Counted from the first letter of the stretch, positions 31,292 through 40,063 are shown. The stretch: 64,000 nucleotides of DNA from Rhizobium indicum (GCF_005862305.2 NZ_CP054021.1:4195501-4259500); one strand, 5' to 3'. Notes: generated by a model from the letters alone, not told the origin. Made by a program: numbers and translations.

Positions 31292-31303
31292 ATTGTATAC
31301 GAT
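31292..31303. promoter_or_regulatory. GntR/FadR-type operator candidate
   Basis: ATTGTATACGAT matches the TNGTNNACNA pattern known for FCD-type GntR regulators and is centred on the palindrome GTATAC. It lies between the regulator and the divergent transporter operon, 84 bases from the regulator's start. Confidence 0.6.
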
Positions 31304-31471
31304 GTTTTGCACAAATTGAGCACGATAGCCTAAATCATGTGCAGATAGCGACGCGCCTATAATTTGCTCTCTTAACTGCAGTTTTGATAAAATCGTTATT
31401 TCGCAATGGCTTGCTGCAGGCAACGGAGTCTGGCACGGCAGATGCATCGTCTTTTCCAAACAGGGGAAGGC

Positions 31472-32563
31472 ATGATGTCGAAAGCGGCAGAGATCGATAT
31501 AGTATCCGTTTCGAAGGTCTATGGCGCGACGACGGCGGTCCATGCGATCAGCCTGAAGATCCCCGCCGGCTCCTATTGCTGCTTCCTCGGCCCGTCGGGC
31601 TGCGGCAAGACTTCGACGCTGCGCATGATCGCCGGCCACGAGAGCATTTCGTCGGGCGATATCCGTCTCGGCAATGTCGTCGTTACCGATTTTCCGCCGG
31701 CCAGGCGCGGCACGGCGATGATGTTCCAGTCCTACGCGCTCTTCCCGCATCTCGATTTGATCGACAACGTCGCATTCAGCCTGAAGATGAAAGGCGTCGA
31801 TAAGCAGGAGCGGCAGGCCAAGGCACTCGAGATGCTCAAGCTGATGCAGATGGAGGCCTATGCCAACAGGCGTCCGGCCCAGCTTTCCGGCGGCCAGCAA
31901 CAGCGCGTGGCGCTGGCGCGCGCGCTGATCACCGATCCGGAAGCGCTGCTGCTCGACGAGCCGCTATCGGCGCTCGATCCGTTTCTGAAGATCCGCATGC
32001 GCGCCGAACTCAAGAAACTGCAGAAGTCGCTCGGCATCACCTTCGTGCACGTCACCCACAGCCAGGAAGAGGCGATGGCGCTCGCCGACGTCATCGTCAT
32101 CATGAATGACGGTCGGATCGAGCAGGCGGCAGCCCCGCGCGAAGTCTTCGAGCGGCCGGCGACGGCCTTCGTCGCGCGGTTCATGGGCGACCACAACGTG
32201 TTGTCCGGCCGGGTGACTTCGAGCGAGAACGGCGTGCTCGTCATGACCGTGCCTGAGGGGCAGAGTTTTTCCGTGCGCGGAACGGGCAGGGAAGTCGGCG
32301 AGCCCGTCGACATCGGCATCCGCACCGATCGCGTGCGCCTGGAGGTGGCGACCGAGTGGACACTCGGCTTCGACGGCATCGTCTCCAACATCGAATATCG
32401 CGGCTCTTCCGTGAAAATCACCGTTATCGGCGCCGGCAGCGACGACTTCACCGTCATTGCCGAGGACGGCGACTATTTCGCCCGGCCGGTCGCCGTCGGC
32501 GATGCCGTTTCGCTCAGTTGGGCGCTCGAGGATGCCGTGCTTCTCGGCCGCTCTTCCGCATGA
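31472..32563 (+). CDS. ABC transporter ATPase, polyamine type (PotA-like)
   Basis: 363 residues from ATG 31472 (MMSKAAEIDIV), with GGGGAAGG upstream. Walker A GPSGCGKTS, Q-loop in MMFQSYALFPHL, signature LSGGQQQR, Walker B LLLDEPLSALD and the H-loop in VTHSQEEAM are all present. The C-terminal third is a TOBE-type regulatory domain. It powers uptake with the binding protein and two permeases downstream. The operon order (ATPase, binding protein, two permeases) is common for PotABCD-like systems. Confidence 0.9.
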   Translation: MMSKAAEIDIVSVSKVYGATTAVHAISLKIPAGSYCCFLGPSGCGKTSTLRMIAGHESISSGDIRLGNVVVTDFPPARRGTAMMFQSYALFPHLDLIDNVAFSLKMKGVDKQERQAKALEMLKLMQMEAYANRRPAQLSGGQQQRVALARALITDPEALLLDEPLSALDPFLKIRMRAELKKLQKSLGITFVHVTHSQEEAMALADVIVIMNDGRIEQAAAPREVFERPATAFVARFMGDHNVLSGRVTSSENGVLVMTVPEGQSFSVRGTGREVGEPVDIGIRTDRVRLEVATEWTLGFDGIVSNIEYRGSSVKITVIGAGSDDFTVIAEDGDYFARPVAVGDAVSLSWALEDAVLLGRSSA

Positions 32564-32617
32564 GCCATCACCATCAAGAACACTGAACCTTCCATATCCA
32601 AGAAAAGGGGAACTGAC

Positions 32618-33916
32618 ATGACGACTGAAACGACATCGACTAAGGCGGAGAAGGGTCTTTCCCGCCGCACGCTGCTGAAGACGGGTGCTGCCGCCGTCGG
32701 CGCCATCGCCGGCTCCGGCGCCATCACCGGCTTTCCCACCATCTGGGCGCAGACGAACATCACGCTTCGCCAGTTCGGCACCGGCGTTTCGAACATCAAT
32801 GCCATTGCCGAGAAGTGCAAAGCCGATCTCGGCATCACGCTGGAGATGACGGCGACCGATTCAGACGCCGCCGCCCAGCGCGCCGTCACTCAGCCTGACA
32901 GCTACGACATTGCCGACATCGAATACTGGATCGCCAAGAAGGTGTTCCCGACCGGCGTCATGCAGCCGATGGACGTCAAGAAGCTGAAATATTACGACAA
33001 GATCGTGCCGCTGTTCATCAACGGCAAGCTGAAGGCAGACAGCGTCATCGCCCAAGGCACGGCGCCGCACACGGTCGGTTTCGTCGAAGCGCAGGATTCC
33101 AAGAAGTTCGCCAAGGAGGCGACGCAGTGGATGACGATGGTTCCGACCATCTACAATGCCGACACGCTCGGCATCCGTCCTGATCTCACCGGCCGTCCGA
33201 TCACCAGCTGGGCCGACATTCTCGATCCGGCCTTCAAGGGCAAGACCGCGATCCTCAACATCCCGTCGATCGGCATCATGGATGCGGCGATGATCATGGA
33301 AGCCTCCGGCAAGATCAAATATGCCGACAAGGGCAACATGACCAAGGAAGAAATCGACAAGACGATCGAATTCCTCATCAAGGCCAAGGGTGACGGCCAG
33401 TTCCGTGCCTTCTGGAAGTCGTTCGACGAAAGCGTCAACCTGATGGCGTCGGGCGAAGTCGTCATCCAGTCGATGTGGTCGCCGGCCGTCGCCGCCGTCC
33501 GCTCGAAGGGCATCGCCTGCACCTTCCAGCCGCTCAAGGAAGGCTACCGCGCCTGGGGCGGCGGTCTCGGTCTTGCTTCGCACCTCAAGGGCGCGCAGCT
33601 CGATGCCGCCTATGAATACATCAACTGGTACACATCGGGTTGGGTCGGCGGTTACCTCAACCGCCAGGGCTATTATTCCGCCTGCATGGACACTGCCAAG
33701 CAATTCATGTCGGCCGACGAATGGGGCTACTGGATCGAGGGCAAGCCGGCTGCCGGCGACATCCTGTCTCCCGAGGGCAAGGTCATGGAAAAGGCCGGCG
33801 CCGTTCGCGACGGCGGCTCCTTCGAAGCCCGCATGGGAGCGGTGGCCTGCTGGAACTCCGTCATGGACGAGGACCGCTACATGGTCCGCCGCTGGAACGA
33901 GTTCATCGCAGCATGA
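32618..33916 (+). CDS. Tat-exported periplasmic binding protein, PotD-like
   Basis: A 432-residue protein. The N-terminus has a twin-arginine motif (SRRTLLK) and a hydrophobic stretch ending near TIWAQ, so export by Tat is likely. The mature part is an extracellular solute-binding fold (YDIADIEYWIAKKVFPTGVM, later GYRAWGGGLGLASHLKGAQL). Tat export suggests folding before export or a cofactor. The substrate is unknown. It is 54 bases behind the ATPase gene and is followed by a large palindromic element. Confidence 0.88.
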   Translation: MTTETTSTKAEKGLSRRTLLKTGAAAVGAIAGSGAITGFPTIWAQTNITLRQFGTGVSNINAIAEKCKADLGITLEMTATDSDAAAQRAVTQPDSYDIADIEYWIAKKVFPTGVMQPMDVKKLKYYDKIVPLFINGKLKADSVIAQGTAPHTVGFVEAQDSKKFAKEATQWMTMVPTIYNADTLGIRPDLTGRPITSWADILDPAFKGKTAILNIPSIGIMDAAMIMEASGKIKYADKGNMTKEEIDKTIEFLIKAKGDGQFRAFWKSFDESVNLMASGEVVIQSMWSPAVAAVRSKGIACTFQPLKEGYRAWGGGLGLASHLKGAQLDAAYEYINWYTSGWVGGYLNRQGYYSACMDTAKQFMSADEWGYWIEGKPAAGDILSPEGKVMEKAGAVRDGGSFEARMGAVACWNSVMDEDRYMVRRWNEFIAA

Positions 33917-33978
33917 TCTCCGCTGAGAGGGCGGAGCGCCACTGTCTTTCGCGATGCTCAAGACGTCGCTTCGCTCCG

Positions 33979-34174
33979 CCCCCTCATCCGACACTTCGGG
34001 CCACCTTCTCCCCGCTGGGGAGAAGAGGGAGTCCGTGGCCGCGTCGTTAGACAAAATCAAGGTTCGCGGTGGCCTAGGCGCTGCCGCGAGTCTCTTCTCC
34101 CCAGCGGGGGTCCGAAGGACGGGGCGAGACCAGTGGCTCGACCCAGGCAAGGGTGCCGGCAGTCGGATGAGGGG
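33979..34174. repeat. Palindromic mosaic element A, between binding protein and permease
   Basis: Outer inverted arms CCCCCTCATCCGAC (from 33979) and GTCGGATGAGGGG (to 34174). Inner CTTCTCCCCgctGGGGAGAAG hairpin near 34005-34027 and CTTCTCCCCAGCGGGG near 34094-34110. It fills most of the 307-base gap after the binding protein gene. Related elements are at 47467 and 61249. Confidence 0.75.
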
Positions 34175-34223
34175 CGGCACGCACCGTCGTTCCACTTGAC
34201 GTAATCAGAACGGAGAACCGGAT

Positions 34224-35138
34224 ATGGCGACCATCGCAGCGGAAACGGAGGAGGATGGCCAGGGCGCGCGCGGCGGGCGCGGACTGAAGCTTTCCCCATC
34301 GGCGATATCCTATCTCCAGGCGACGCCGCTGTTCGTCATTCTCGGCTTGTTCTTCCTGCTGCCGATCGCCATGATCGCGGTCGTCAGCTTCTGGGACTAC
34401 GATTTTGCCGGTCTCTATCCCGATTTCCTGACGATGAACTACACCGACACGCTCGGTTCGTGGGTGACGTGGAAGATCTATCTCAACACGCTGAAATTCA
34501 CCGCGATCGTCTGGGCGCTGACGCTCGTCATCGGTTTCTGGGTCGCCTATTTCCTGGCCTTCCACATCCGCAAGACGTCGACGCAGATGATCCTCTTTCT
34601 TGTCTGCACCGTGCCGTTCATGACGTCGAACATCATCCGCATGATTTCGTGGATCCCGGTGCTTGGGCGCAACGGCCTCGTCAACTCGACGCTGATCAAG
34701 ATGGGCATCATCCCGCAGCCGATCGAATGGCTGCTCTATTCCGATTTCGCCGTCGTGCTCGCCATGGTGCATCTCTACACGCTGTTCATGGTGACGCCGA
34801 TCTTCAACACGCTGATGCGCATCGACCGGTCGCTGTTCGAGGCGGCGCGCGATGCCGGCGCCTCCGGCTGGCAGGTGTTGTGGAATGTCGTCATCCCGCT
34901 TGCCAAACCCGGCATGGCGATCGGCACGATCTTCGTCGTGACACTTGTGATGGCTGACTTTTCGACGGTGCAGGTGATGTCCGGCGGCCAGAGTGCTTCG
35001 GTGGCGCTGATGATGAAGAACCAGATGTCGCTGCTGCAATATCCGGCCGCTGCCGCCAATGCCGTGGTGCTGCTTGCGGTGGTGCTGCTGATGGTCGCGG
35101 CCATCCTGCGTGTCGTCGATATCCGCAAGGAGCTTTGA
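34224..35138 (+). CDS. ABC transporter permease, PotB-like
   Basis: A 304-residue inner-membrane protein with about six hydrophobic segments, the first at about residues 31-56 (ATPLFVILGLFFLLPIAMIA). The permease EAA-type loop is visible as EAARDAGASGWQVLWNVVIP, LAKPG. It forms the channel with the next gene's product. It ends one base before the second permease's start. Confidence 0.88.
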   Translation: MATIAAETEEDGQGARGGRGLKLSPSAISYLQATPLFVILGLFFLLPIAMIAVVSFWDYDFAGLYPDFLTMNYTDTLGSWVTWKIYLNTLKFTAIVWALTLVIGFWVAYFLAFHIRKTSTQMILFLVCTVPFMTSNIIRMISWIPVLGRNGLVNSTLIKMGIIPQPIEWLLYSDFAVVLAMVHLYTLFMVTPIFNTLMRIDRSLFEAARDAGASGWQVLWNVVIPLAKPGMAIGTIFVVTLVMADFSTVQVMSGGQSASVALMMKNQMSLLQYPAAAANAVVLLAVVLLMVAAILRVVDIRKEL

Positions 35139-35139
35139 G

Positions 35140-35961
35140 GTGAACCACGAAAAACGCGGCCTGGAATTCTATCTGCTGGCGCTCTTCTTCATCATCTTCG
35201 TGCTGTTCCTCTACGGCCCGCTTTCGGCGATCCTGATCCTCTCCTTCCAGGGGCCGGACGGCGGTTTGACCTTCCCGATGAACGGCGTTTCCACGCACTG
35301 GTTCTTCAACCTGTTCGAGAAGCAGGCGGTCGGCGATTTTGGCGCCTCGTTCCGCCGCTCCTTCACCCTCGGGCTGATGGTGATGGCGGTGACCGTTGTC
35401 GTCTCGCTGCTCGCCGGCCTTGCCTTCCGGCGCCGTTTCCGAGGTTCGACCGCGCTGTTCTATGCCACGGTCGCCAGCCTCGTCGTGCCGTCGATCATCA
35501 TATCGCTCGGCATCGGCGTCGTCTTCCAGGAGGGAGGGCTGAAGCCCGCCTGGTATTCGTCGGCCTTCGGCGCGCATCTGACCTGGACACTGCCCTTCGG
35601 CGTGCTGATCATGTTTGCCGTCTTCAACCGCTTCTCGCCTGCCTATGAAGAGGCGGCGCGCGACCTCGGCGCCAGCTCCTGGCAGACGTTCCGCCATGTC
35701 GTGCTGCCAATGATCGCGCCGAGCCTCGTCGGCGTCGGCCTGTTCGGCTTCACGCTCTCTTACGACGAATTCGCCCGCACGCTGATGACATCAGGCACCT
35801 ACAATACGCTGCCGCTCGAAATCTACGGCATGACCACCAACGTCACGACGCCGGTGCTCTATGCGCTCGGCACGGTGACGACGCTGTTTTCCTTCACCAT
35901 CATTCTCATCGCGCTCGGCATCATGACGATGCTCAGCCGGCGGCAGGCAAAGATAAACTGA
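35140..35961 (+). CDS. ABC transporter permease, PotC-like
   Basis: 273 residues from GTG 35140, which follows the upstream stop by one base and has AAGGAG nine bases before it. Six hydrophobic segments, the first LLALFFIIFVLFLYGPLSAI. The EAA loop reads EEAARDLGASSWQTFRHVVL, P. The membrane partner of PotB-like. Confidence 0.88.
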   Translation: MNHEKRGLEFYLLALFFIIFVLFLYGPLSAILILSFQGPDGGLTFPMNGVSTHWFFNLFEKQAVGDFGASFRRSFTLGLMVMAVTVVVSLLAGLAFRRRFRGSTALFYATVASLVVPSIIISLGIGVVFQEGGLKPAWYSSAFGAHLTWTLPFGVLIMFAVFNRFSPAYEEAARDLGASSWQTFRHVVLPMIAPSLVGVGLFGFTLSYDEFARTLMTSGTYNTLPLEIYGMTTNVTTPVLYALGTVTTLFSFTIILIALGIMTMLSRRQAKIN

Positions 35962-35962
35962 C

Positions 35963-36706
35963 ATGCGCATCCTCATCGTCAATCCGAACACCACGGCCTC
36001 CATGACCGAGAAGGCCGCCACCGCCGCGCGAGCGGTGGCGGCATCCGGCACGGAGATCATCGCGGCCACCTCGCGCATGGGGCCGGTTTCCATCGAGGGG
36101 CACTACGACGGGGCCTTAGCAATCCCCGGCCTGCTCGCCGAACTCAAGGAGCGGCAGGGTGTGGGCTACGACGCGGCTGTTATCGCGTGTTTCGACGATA
36201 CCGGTCTCGAAGCGGCGCGAACCTTTGCCGATGTGCCGATCCTCGGGCTTTGCGAATCCGCCGTGGTGACGGCGGGCTTCCTGGCGCAACGCTTTACCGT
36301 GGTGACGACGCTGGAGCGCTCGCGGGTGCTGATCGACAATCTGGTGCGCCGCTACGGCATGGGCGACCGCGCCAAGGTGCGCGCTTCCGACATCCCGGTA
36401 CTGGAGCTGGAAGATGCGGCCCCGGGCGCGATCGGCAAGCTCAGGGCCGAGATCGAGCGGGCGCTTTTGGAAGACGGCGCCGAGGCGATCGTGCTCGGCT
36501 GTGCCGGCATGACCGATCTGGCGCGCGAGCTGCAAGAGATTTATGGCGTGCCTGTTGTCGATGGCGTCGCAGCCGCCGTCAAGCAGGCCGAAGCGCTGGT
36601 GTCGCTCGGGCTTTCCACCAGCAAGCGCGGCTCCTACGCCTCGCCGCTGCCGAAACCCTTCACCGGGGCGATGAGCGGTTTCTCGCCGGTCCTGAAGGTT
36701 GGCTGA
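35963..36706 (+). CDS. Aspartate/glutamate/hydantoin racemase family protein
   Basis: A 247-residue protein beginning two bases after the permease stop. It opens MRILIVNPNTTASMTEKAA, has the first catalytic Cys in AVIACFDDTGLEAA and the second in IVLGCAGMTDLARE, the two-cysteine racemase layout of the hydantoin racemase (HyuE) branch. It would interconvert enantiomers of an amino acid, hydantoin or similar compound brought in by the transporter. Its membership of the transporter operon points to a chiral nitrogenous substrate. Confidence 0.85.
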   Translation: MRILIVNPNTTASMTEKAATAARAVAASGTEIIAATSRMGPVSIEGHYDGALAIPGLLAELKERQGVGYDAAVIACFDDTGLEAARTFADVPILGLCESAVVTAGFLAQRFTVVTTLERSRVLIDNLVRRYGMGDRAKVRASDIPVLELEDAAPGAIGKLRAEIERALLEDGAEAIVLGCAGMTDLARELQEIYGVPVVDGVAAAVKQAEALVSLGLSTSKRGSYASPLPKPFTGAMSGFSPVLKVG

Positions 36707-36710
36707 ACCG

Positions 36711-37322
36711 ATGGCCGTTTCCTTCGATTTCGAGCAGCTGACCGAACGCGAACGCTACAAGCTGATGATCGGCACGATCATCCCGCGCCCGATCGCGCTG
36801 GTGACGACGGTCGACGAGAACGGCCGGATCAATGCTGCGCCCTTCAGTTTCTTCAACTGCCTTTCGGCCGATCCGCCGATCCTGGCAATCGGGGTCGAAA
36901 ACAATGCCGACATGTCGTTCAAGGACACCGGCCACAATATCCGCATGACCGAGGTCTTCACGGTCAACATCGTCTCCTTGGCGATCGCCGAGGCGATGCA
37001 TGTCTGCGGCGCCAGATATCCGCGCGGCGTCGACGAGTTGAAGGAAGCGGGGTTGACGGCGATGCCGGGCGAGAAGGTCGCTTCGCCCTTCATCGCCGAG
37101 GCACCGGCCGCCTTCGAATGCAGGCGGCATGTGACGCTGGAGCTCGGCCGCTCGCGGCAGATCGTCATGGGCGAGATCGTTTACGCGCATTACCGCGACG
37201 GGGTGGTCGATCCTGAACGGCTGCATGTCGATCCGGCCGCGGTCGATGCCATTGCGAGGCTCGGCGGCGATACCTGCGCCACCATCCGCGACCGTTTCGA
37301 GATGCTGACGCCGAAGCTCTGA
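36711..37322 (+). CDS. Flavin reductase-like / flavoprotein family protein
   Basis: 203 residues from ATG 36711; a TTG at 36699 lies within the previous gene's end. The N-terminal part (GTIIPRPIALVTTVDENGRI, then NAAPFSFFNCLSADPPILAI) is the FMN-binding split-barrel of the flavin reductase-like family. It may supply reduced flavin to an oxygenase encoded elsewhere or act as an oxidoreductase itself. Last gene of the transporter operon, four bases behind the racemase gene. Confidence 0.82.
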   Translation: MAVSFDFEQLTERERYKLMIGTIIPRPIALVTTVDENGRINAAPFSFFNCLSADPPILAIGVENNADMSFKDTGHNIRMTEVFTVNIVSLAIAEAMHVCGARYPRGVDELKEAGLTAMPGEKVASPFIAEAPAAFECRRHVTLELGRSRQIVMGEIVYAHYRDGVVDPERLHVDPAAVDAIARLGGDTCATIRDRFEMLTPKL

Positions 37323-37410
37323 CATCAGGGGTAGGCCCAAGTTTTGCTTTACTTTTTCTCTTCTGATGAGAATGGTCTGCAGCGGATCATTGCAGGAGAG
37401 GGCGCCCATC

Positions 37411-37908
37411 ATGACAATCGAGAACGATCTCAGCCGGATCGCGGAGCAGGAGAAAGCGCTGAGCTTCGACGCCTTCGACCTGACGACGGCATGGCAGCTC
37501 GGCAAACTCCTGCAGGAACTCGCCACCGAGCGCGGCCTCGGCATCGCGATCGACGTGACCCTGCATTCGATGCCCGTCTTCTATGCGGCGCTCCCGGGTG
37601 TGACACCCGATAACGTCAACTGGGTCCGCCGCAAGCGCAACATGGTGCTGCGTTATTTCCGCAGCAGCTATGCCTCCGGCCTGAAGCTGCAGAAGGACGG
37701 CAAGACGGTCGAGGATAACGGGCTTGATGGCGCCGACTATGCGCCGCATGGCGGCAGTTTCCCGATCAATCTCAAGGGTACCGGCTGCATCGGTGCCGTC
37801 ACCGTCTCAGGACTGCCGCAGCGTGACGACCACAATCTCGCCGTCGAGGCGCTGGCGCTGATGCTTGCCAAGGATCTGGATACGCTGCGGCTCGCCCCAC
37901 CGCTCTGA
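37411..37908 (+). CDS. UPF0303 / heme-degrading-domain (HbpS-like) protein
   Basis: 165 residues from ATG 37411 with GGAGAGG upstream. The pattern FDLTTAWQLGKLLQELATER, then LHSMPVFYAALPGVTPDNVN and GCIGAVTVSGLPQRDDHNLA is that of the UPF0303/GlcG-HbpS family. Its members are small cytoplasmic or secreted proteins, some binding heme or corrinoids. The function here is unknown. The 88-base gap after the flavin reductase gene leaves open whether it belongs to that operon. Confidence 0.8.
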   Translation: MTIENDLSRIAEQEKALSFDAFDLTTAWQLGKLLQELATERGLGIAIDVTLHSMPVFYAALPGVTPDNVNWVRRKRNMVLRYFRSSYASGLKLQKDGKTVEDNGLDGADYAPHGGSFPINLKGTGCIGAVTVSGLPQRDDHNLAVEALALMLAKDLDTLRLAPPL

Positions 37909-38041
37909 TGGCGGCCTCTTTCGCCGTAATTTTGACAGAAAAAAGCCATGAAAACTGCAAAATCGCGTCGCCGCTCCGGTGACGTGGGCTTATCCTGCGG
38001 CTAAGCTGCGGCATCGCACTCCTCATCCTACCCGGGACGCC

Positions 38042-38665
38042 ATGATCCGCTTGTTTCTTGCGCTTGCCGCCACCATCGGCTTCGGCCTTTTCCTTGCCTC
38101 CTGCAACACGCTGTCCAAGGAGGAATGCGTCGCTGCAGACTGGCGGGTGATCGGCGAGAGCGACGGCGCGGCGGGCCACGAGCCGCAACAGCGCTTCGCC
38201 GCACATGCGAAGTCCTGCGAGCGGGTCAAGATCGTGCCCGATCAGACGATTTGGTTTCAGGGGTATCAGGCAGGTCTCGTGCGCTATTGCACGCCGCTTA
38301 GCGGGCTTGCGCGCGGCCAGGCAGGTAGCGGATACGCCAATGTCTGCCCACCCGAGACCGCGCCCGGTTTCCTGCGCGGCTTCGGTCTCGGCAGCAAGCA
38401 GCACGAGCTGCAGACGCGCCTCAGCTCGATGCAGAACGACTACAGTTTCAAGGAGACCAGCATCGACGAGCTCTCCGACAAGCTGAGGGATGCCAAGGAC
38501 GGTGACCGGTCGGAACTGCGCCGGCGGATCGAGGATCTGGAGGACGACCTGCACGACATCCGCCGCGACCAGCGCGACGTGCAGGACGATCTCGACCGCG
38601 TCAACGAGGATGTCGAGTGGTTCCAGCGCAACCCGAGCGCCGAGCTGCCGGCGCCGGGCTACTGA
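38042..38665 (+). CDS. DUF2799-type lipoprotein with C-terminal coiled coil
   Basis: 207 residues from ATG 38042. Signal peptide with lipobox LASC (Cys near position 21). The centre has the DUF2799 pattern (EECVAADWRVIGESDGAAGH, then WFQGYQAGLVRYCTPLSGLA and RGF). Residues of about 125-195 form a long charged coiled coil of Glu, Asp and Arg heptads. It is a predicted envelope lipoprotein with a structural or scaffolding role. It is convergent with the epimerase gene. Confidence 0.8.
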   Translation: MIRLFLALAATIGFGLFLASCNTLSKEECVAADWRVIGESDGAAGHEPQQRFAAHAKSCERVKIVPDQTIWFQGYQAGLVRYCTPLSGLARGQAGSGYANVCPPETAPGFLRGFGLGSKQHELQTRLSSMQNDYSFKETSIDELSDKLRDAKDGDRSELRRRIEDLEDDLHDIRRDQRDVQDDLDRVNEDVEWFQRNPSAELPAPGY

Positions 38666-38674
38666 TCCCCGACC

Positions 38675-39934
38675 TCAGAGCTTGCCGCCGGCCTCGGCGA
38701 TGCCTTTCGTCAGGCTGCCCGTGGCCGGGAAGAGCGGGATGAGGCAGGCCTGCAGGGCGTGATAGATATCGCCCTTGCCGGGAAACAGCGAGTGCGAGGG
38801 AACGAGATCTTCGGTCAGCTCCTCGTGCCAGCCGCCGTTCTTGTGGTCGATGAAGGCGCGTTCGATCACATTCCAGATTTTGCGGTAGCTCTCCTCATGG
38901 AAATCGCTCGGCAGGTGCTCGTTGAGGAAATGCGCGGCAGCCGCACCTTCGCAGGCTGGCCACCAGAGCTTGTTGCGCTTGGCGGGCTTGTCGTCCCAAT
39001 CAAGCGTATAGAAGAAGCCGCCCTTGTCGTTGTCCCAGCCGAGCGCCATGGATTGCGCAAACAGCGCCTTCGCCGCATCCGGCATCCACTCGATCCGCTT
39101 GCCGCCGAGCGCCCAGAGCTGCAGGATGAGGCGAGCCCATTCCAGCCAGTGGCCGGGCGTCGTGCCGGCCGGGCGGAACATTTCGTTCGGATGATAGTAA
39201 TTCTTGTCGAGGTTCCATTCGGCGTCGAAATGCTCGGCGACGCGCCAGTCGACCGAACCGGCGACGCGGCGGATGACGAGATCGGCGATGCTTTCGGCCT
39301 TGGTCAGATAGTCCCGGTCGCCAGTCGCCTCGAAGGCCGCCATCAACGCTTCGGTCAGGTGCATGTTGGAGTTCTGGCCGCGATAGGCGCCGCCGTCGAG
39401 CGGCTGCCAGTCGGCGGTGAACTCCTCGGCGATCGCGCCGTGCTTCGCCTCCCAGAACTTCGTGTTCAGGATCTTGGTGATATCGGCGAGCATGCCGTCG
39501 GCAAGCGGATGACCGATCGTCTTTGCGGATGAGGCGGCGAGCAGCACGAAAGCATGGCCATAGCCCTGCTTGTTGGAATCAACGGGACCGTCATTGTTGA
39601 GCGACCAGAAATAGCCGCCATTTTTCCGGTCGCGATGATGGTTCCAGATATAGTCCATGCCGTGGTCGACGACATCGGCAGCGCCGGGACGGCCGAGCAG
39701 GGCGCCGATCGAAAAGCAATGCACGGCGCGCGCGGCGATATGGATGCCGCGAACCTGGCCATCGGCGTCGAGAGGCTTGCCTTCGTCGTCGAGATCGTAG
39801 AAGCCGCCCTTGGGGTTGACCGAATTGTGCTGGAAGAAATCGAAGAGACCATTCGCCTGGGTCAGCAGCCAGCCGCGATGATAGGCGCGGGTCGTCCAGT
39901 TTCCAAGCACGGCGTTGCCGGTTGCGGGTGCCAT
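38675..39934 (-). CDS. AGE-family sugar epimerase/isomerase
   Basis: A 419-residue protein of the N-acylglucosamine 2-epimerase (AGE) alpha/alpha-barrel family. Conserved pieces are GGFYDLDDEGKPL, YGHAFVLLAASSA, RGQNSNMHLTEALMAAFEAT and the C-terminal HEELTEDL. The catalytic histidines of the family lie in YGHAF, NMHLTEA, PGHWLEW and KGDIYHALQ. Members isomerise mannose/fructose or GlcNAc/ManNAc; the substrate cannot be told from sequence. A perfect 16-base palindrome stands 36 bases upstream of the start. Confidence 0.85.
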   Translation of the reverse strand: MAPATGNAVLGNWTTRAYHRGWLLTQANGLFDFFQHNSVNPKGGFYDLDDEGKPLDADGQVRGIHIAARAVHCFSIGALLGRPGAADVVDHGMDYIWNHHRDRKNGGYFWSLNNDGPVDSNKQGYGHAFVLLAASSAKTIGHPLADGMLADITKILNTKFWEAKHGAIAEEFTADWQPLDGGAYRGQNSNMHLTEALMAAFEATGDRDYLTKAESIADLVIRRVAGSVDWRVAEHFDAEWNLDKNYYHPNEMFRPAGTTPGHWLEWARLILQLWALGGKRIEWMPDAAKALFAQSMALGWDNDKGGFFYTLDWDDKPAKRNKLWWPACEGAAAAHFLNEHLPSDFHEESYRKIWNVIERAFIDHKNGGWHEELTEDLVPSHSLFPGKGDIYHALQACLIPLFPATGSLTKGIAEAGGKL

Positions 39935-39969
39935 GATGCTCCTCCGATTTCGTGCACAAAGCGTTGTAA

Positions 39970-39985
39970 ACGCCTATATAGGCGT
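39970..39985. promoter_or_regulatory. Perfect palindrome upstream of the AGE epimerase gene
   Basis: ACGCCTATATAGGCGT is a perfect 16-base palindrome, 36 bases before the epimerase start. It is also in the shared intergenic region with metH. Its position suits a repressor operator. Confidence 0.6.
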
Positions 39986-40043
39986 CGTGCGAGTCTGTCA
40001 TCCGGCGAGATTTGCAAAGCACGAAATCGATAGGCATATATTG

Positions 40044-40063
40044 ACATAAAGATATCTTTATGT
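40044..40063. promoter_or_regulatory. Perfect palindrome in the metH promoter, ArsR/SahR-like operator
   Basis: ACATAAAGATATCTTTATGT is a perfect 20-base palindrome. It overlaps a TTGACA -35-like hexamer at 40041-40046 and fills the spacer of that promoter. AT-rich palindromes of this form precede methionine-cycle genes regulated by ArsR-type SahR/SamR proteins, as far as I recall. Confidence 0.65.

Noticed and set aside
33979..34174. Insertion sequence with terminal inverted repeats
   Set aside because: It has no transposase and is under 200 bases. The same core recurs at two other intergenic places, so it fits a palindromic mosaic repeat better than an IS.
32861..34195. 444-codon reverse frame opposite the Tat-exported binding protein
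   Set aside because: Antisense shadow of a high-GC gene, crossing the palindromic element; no start or domain support.
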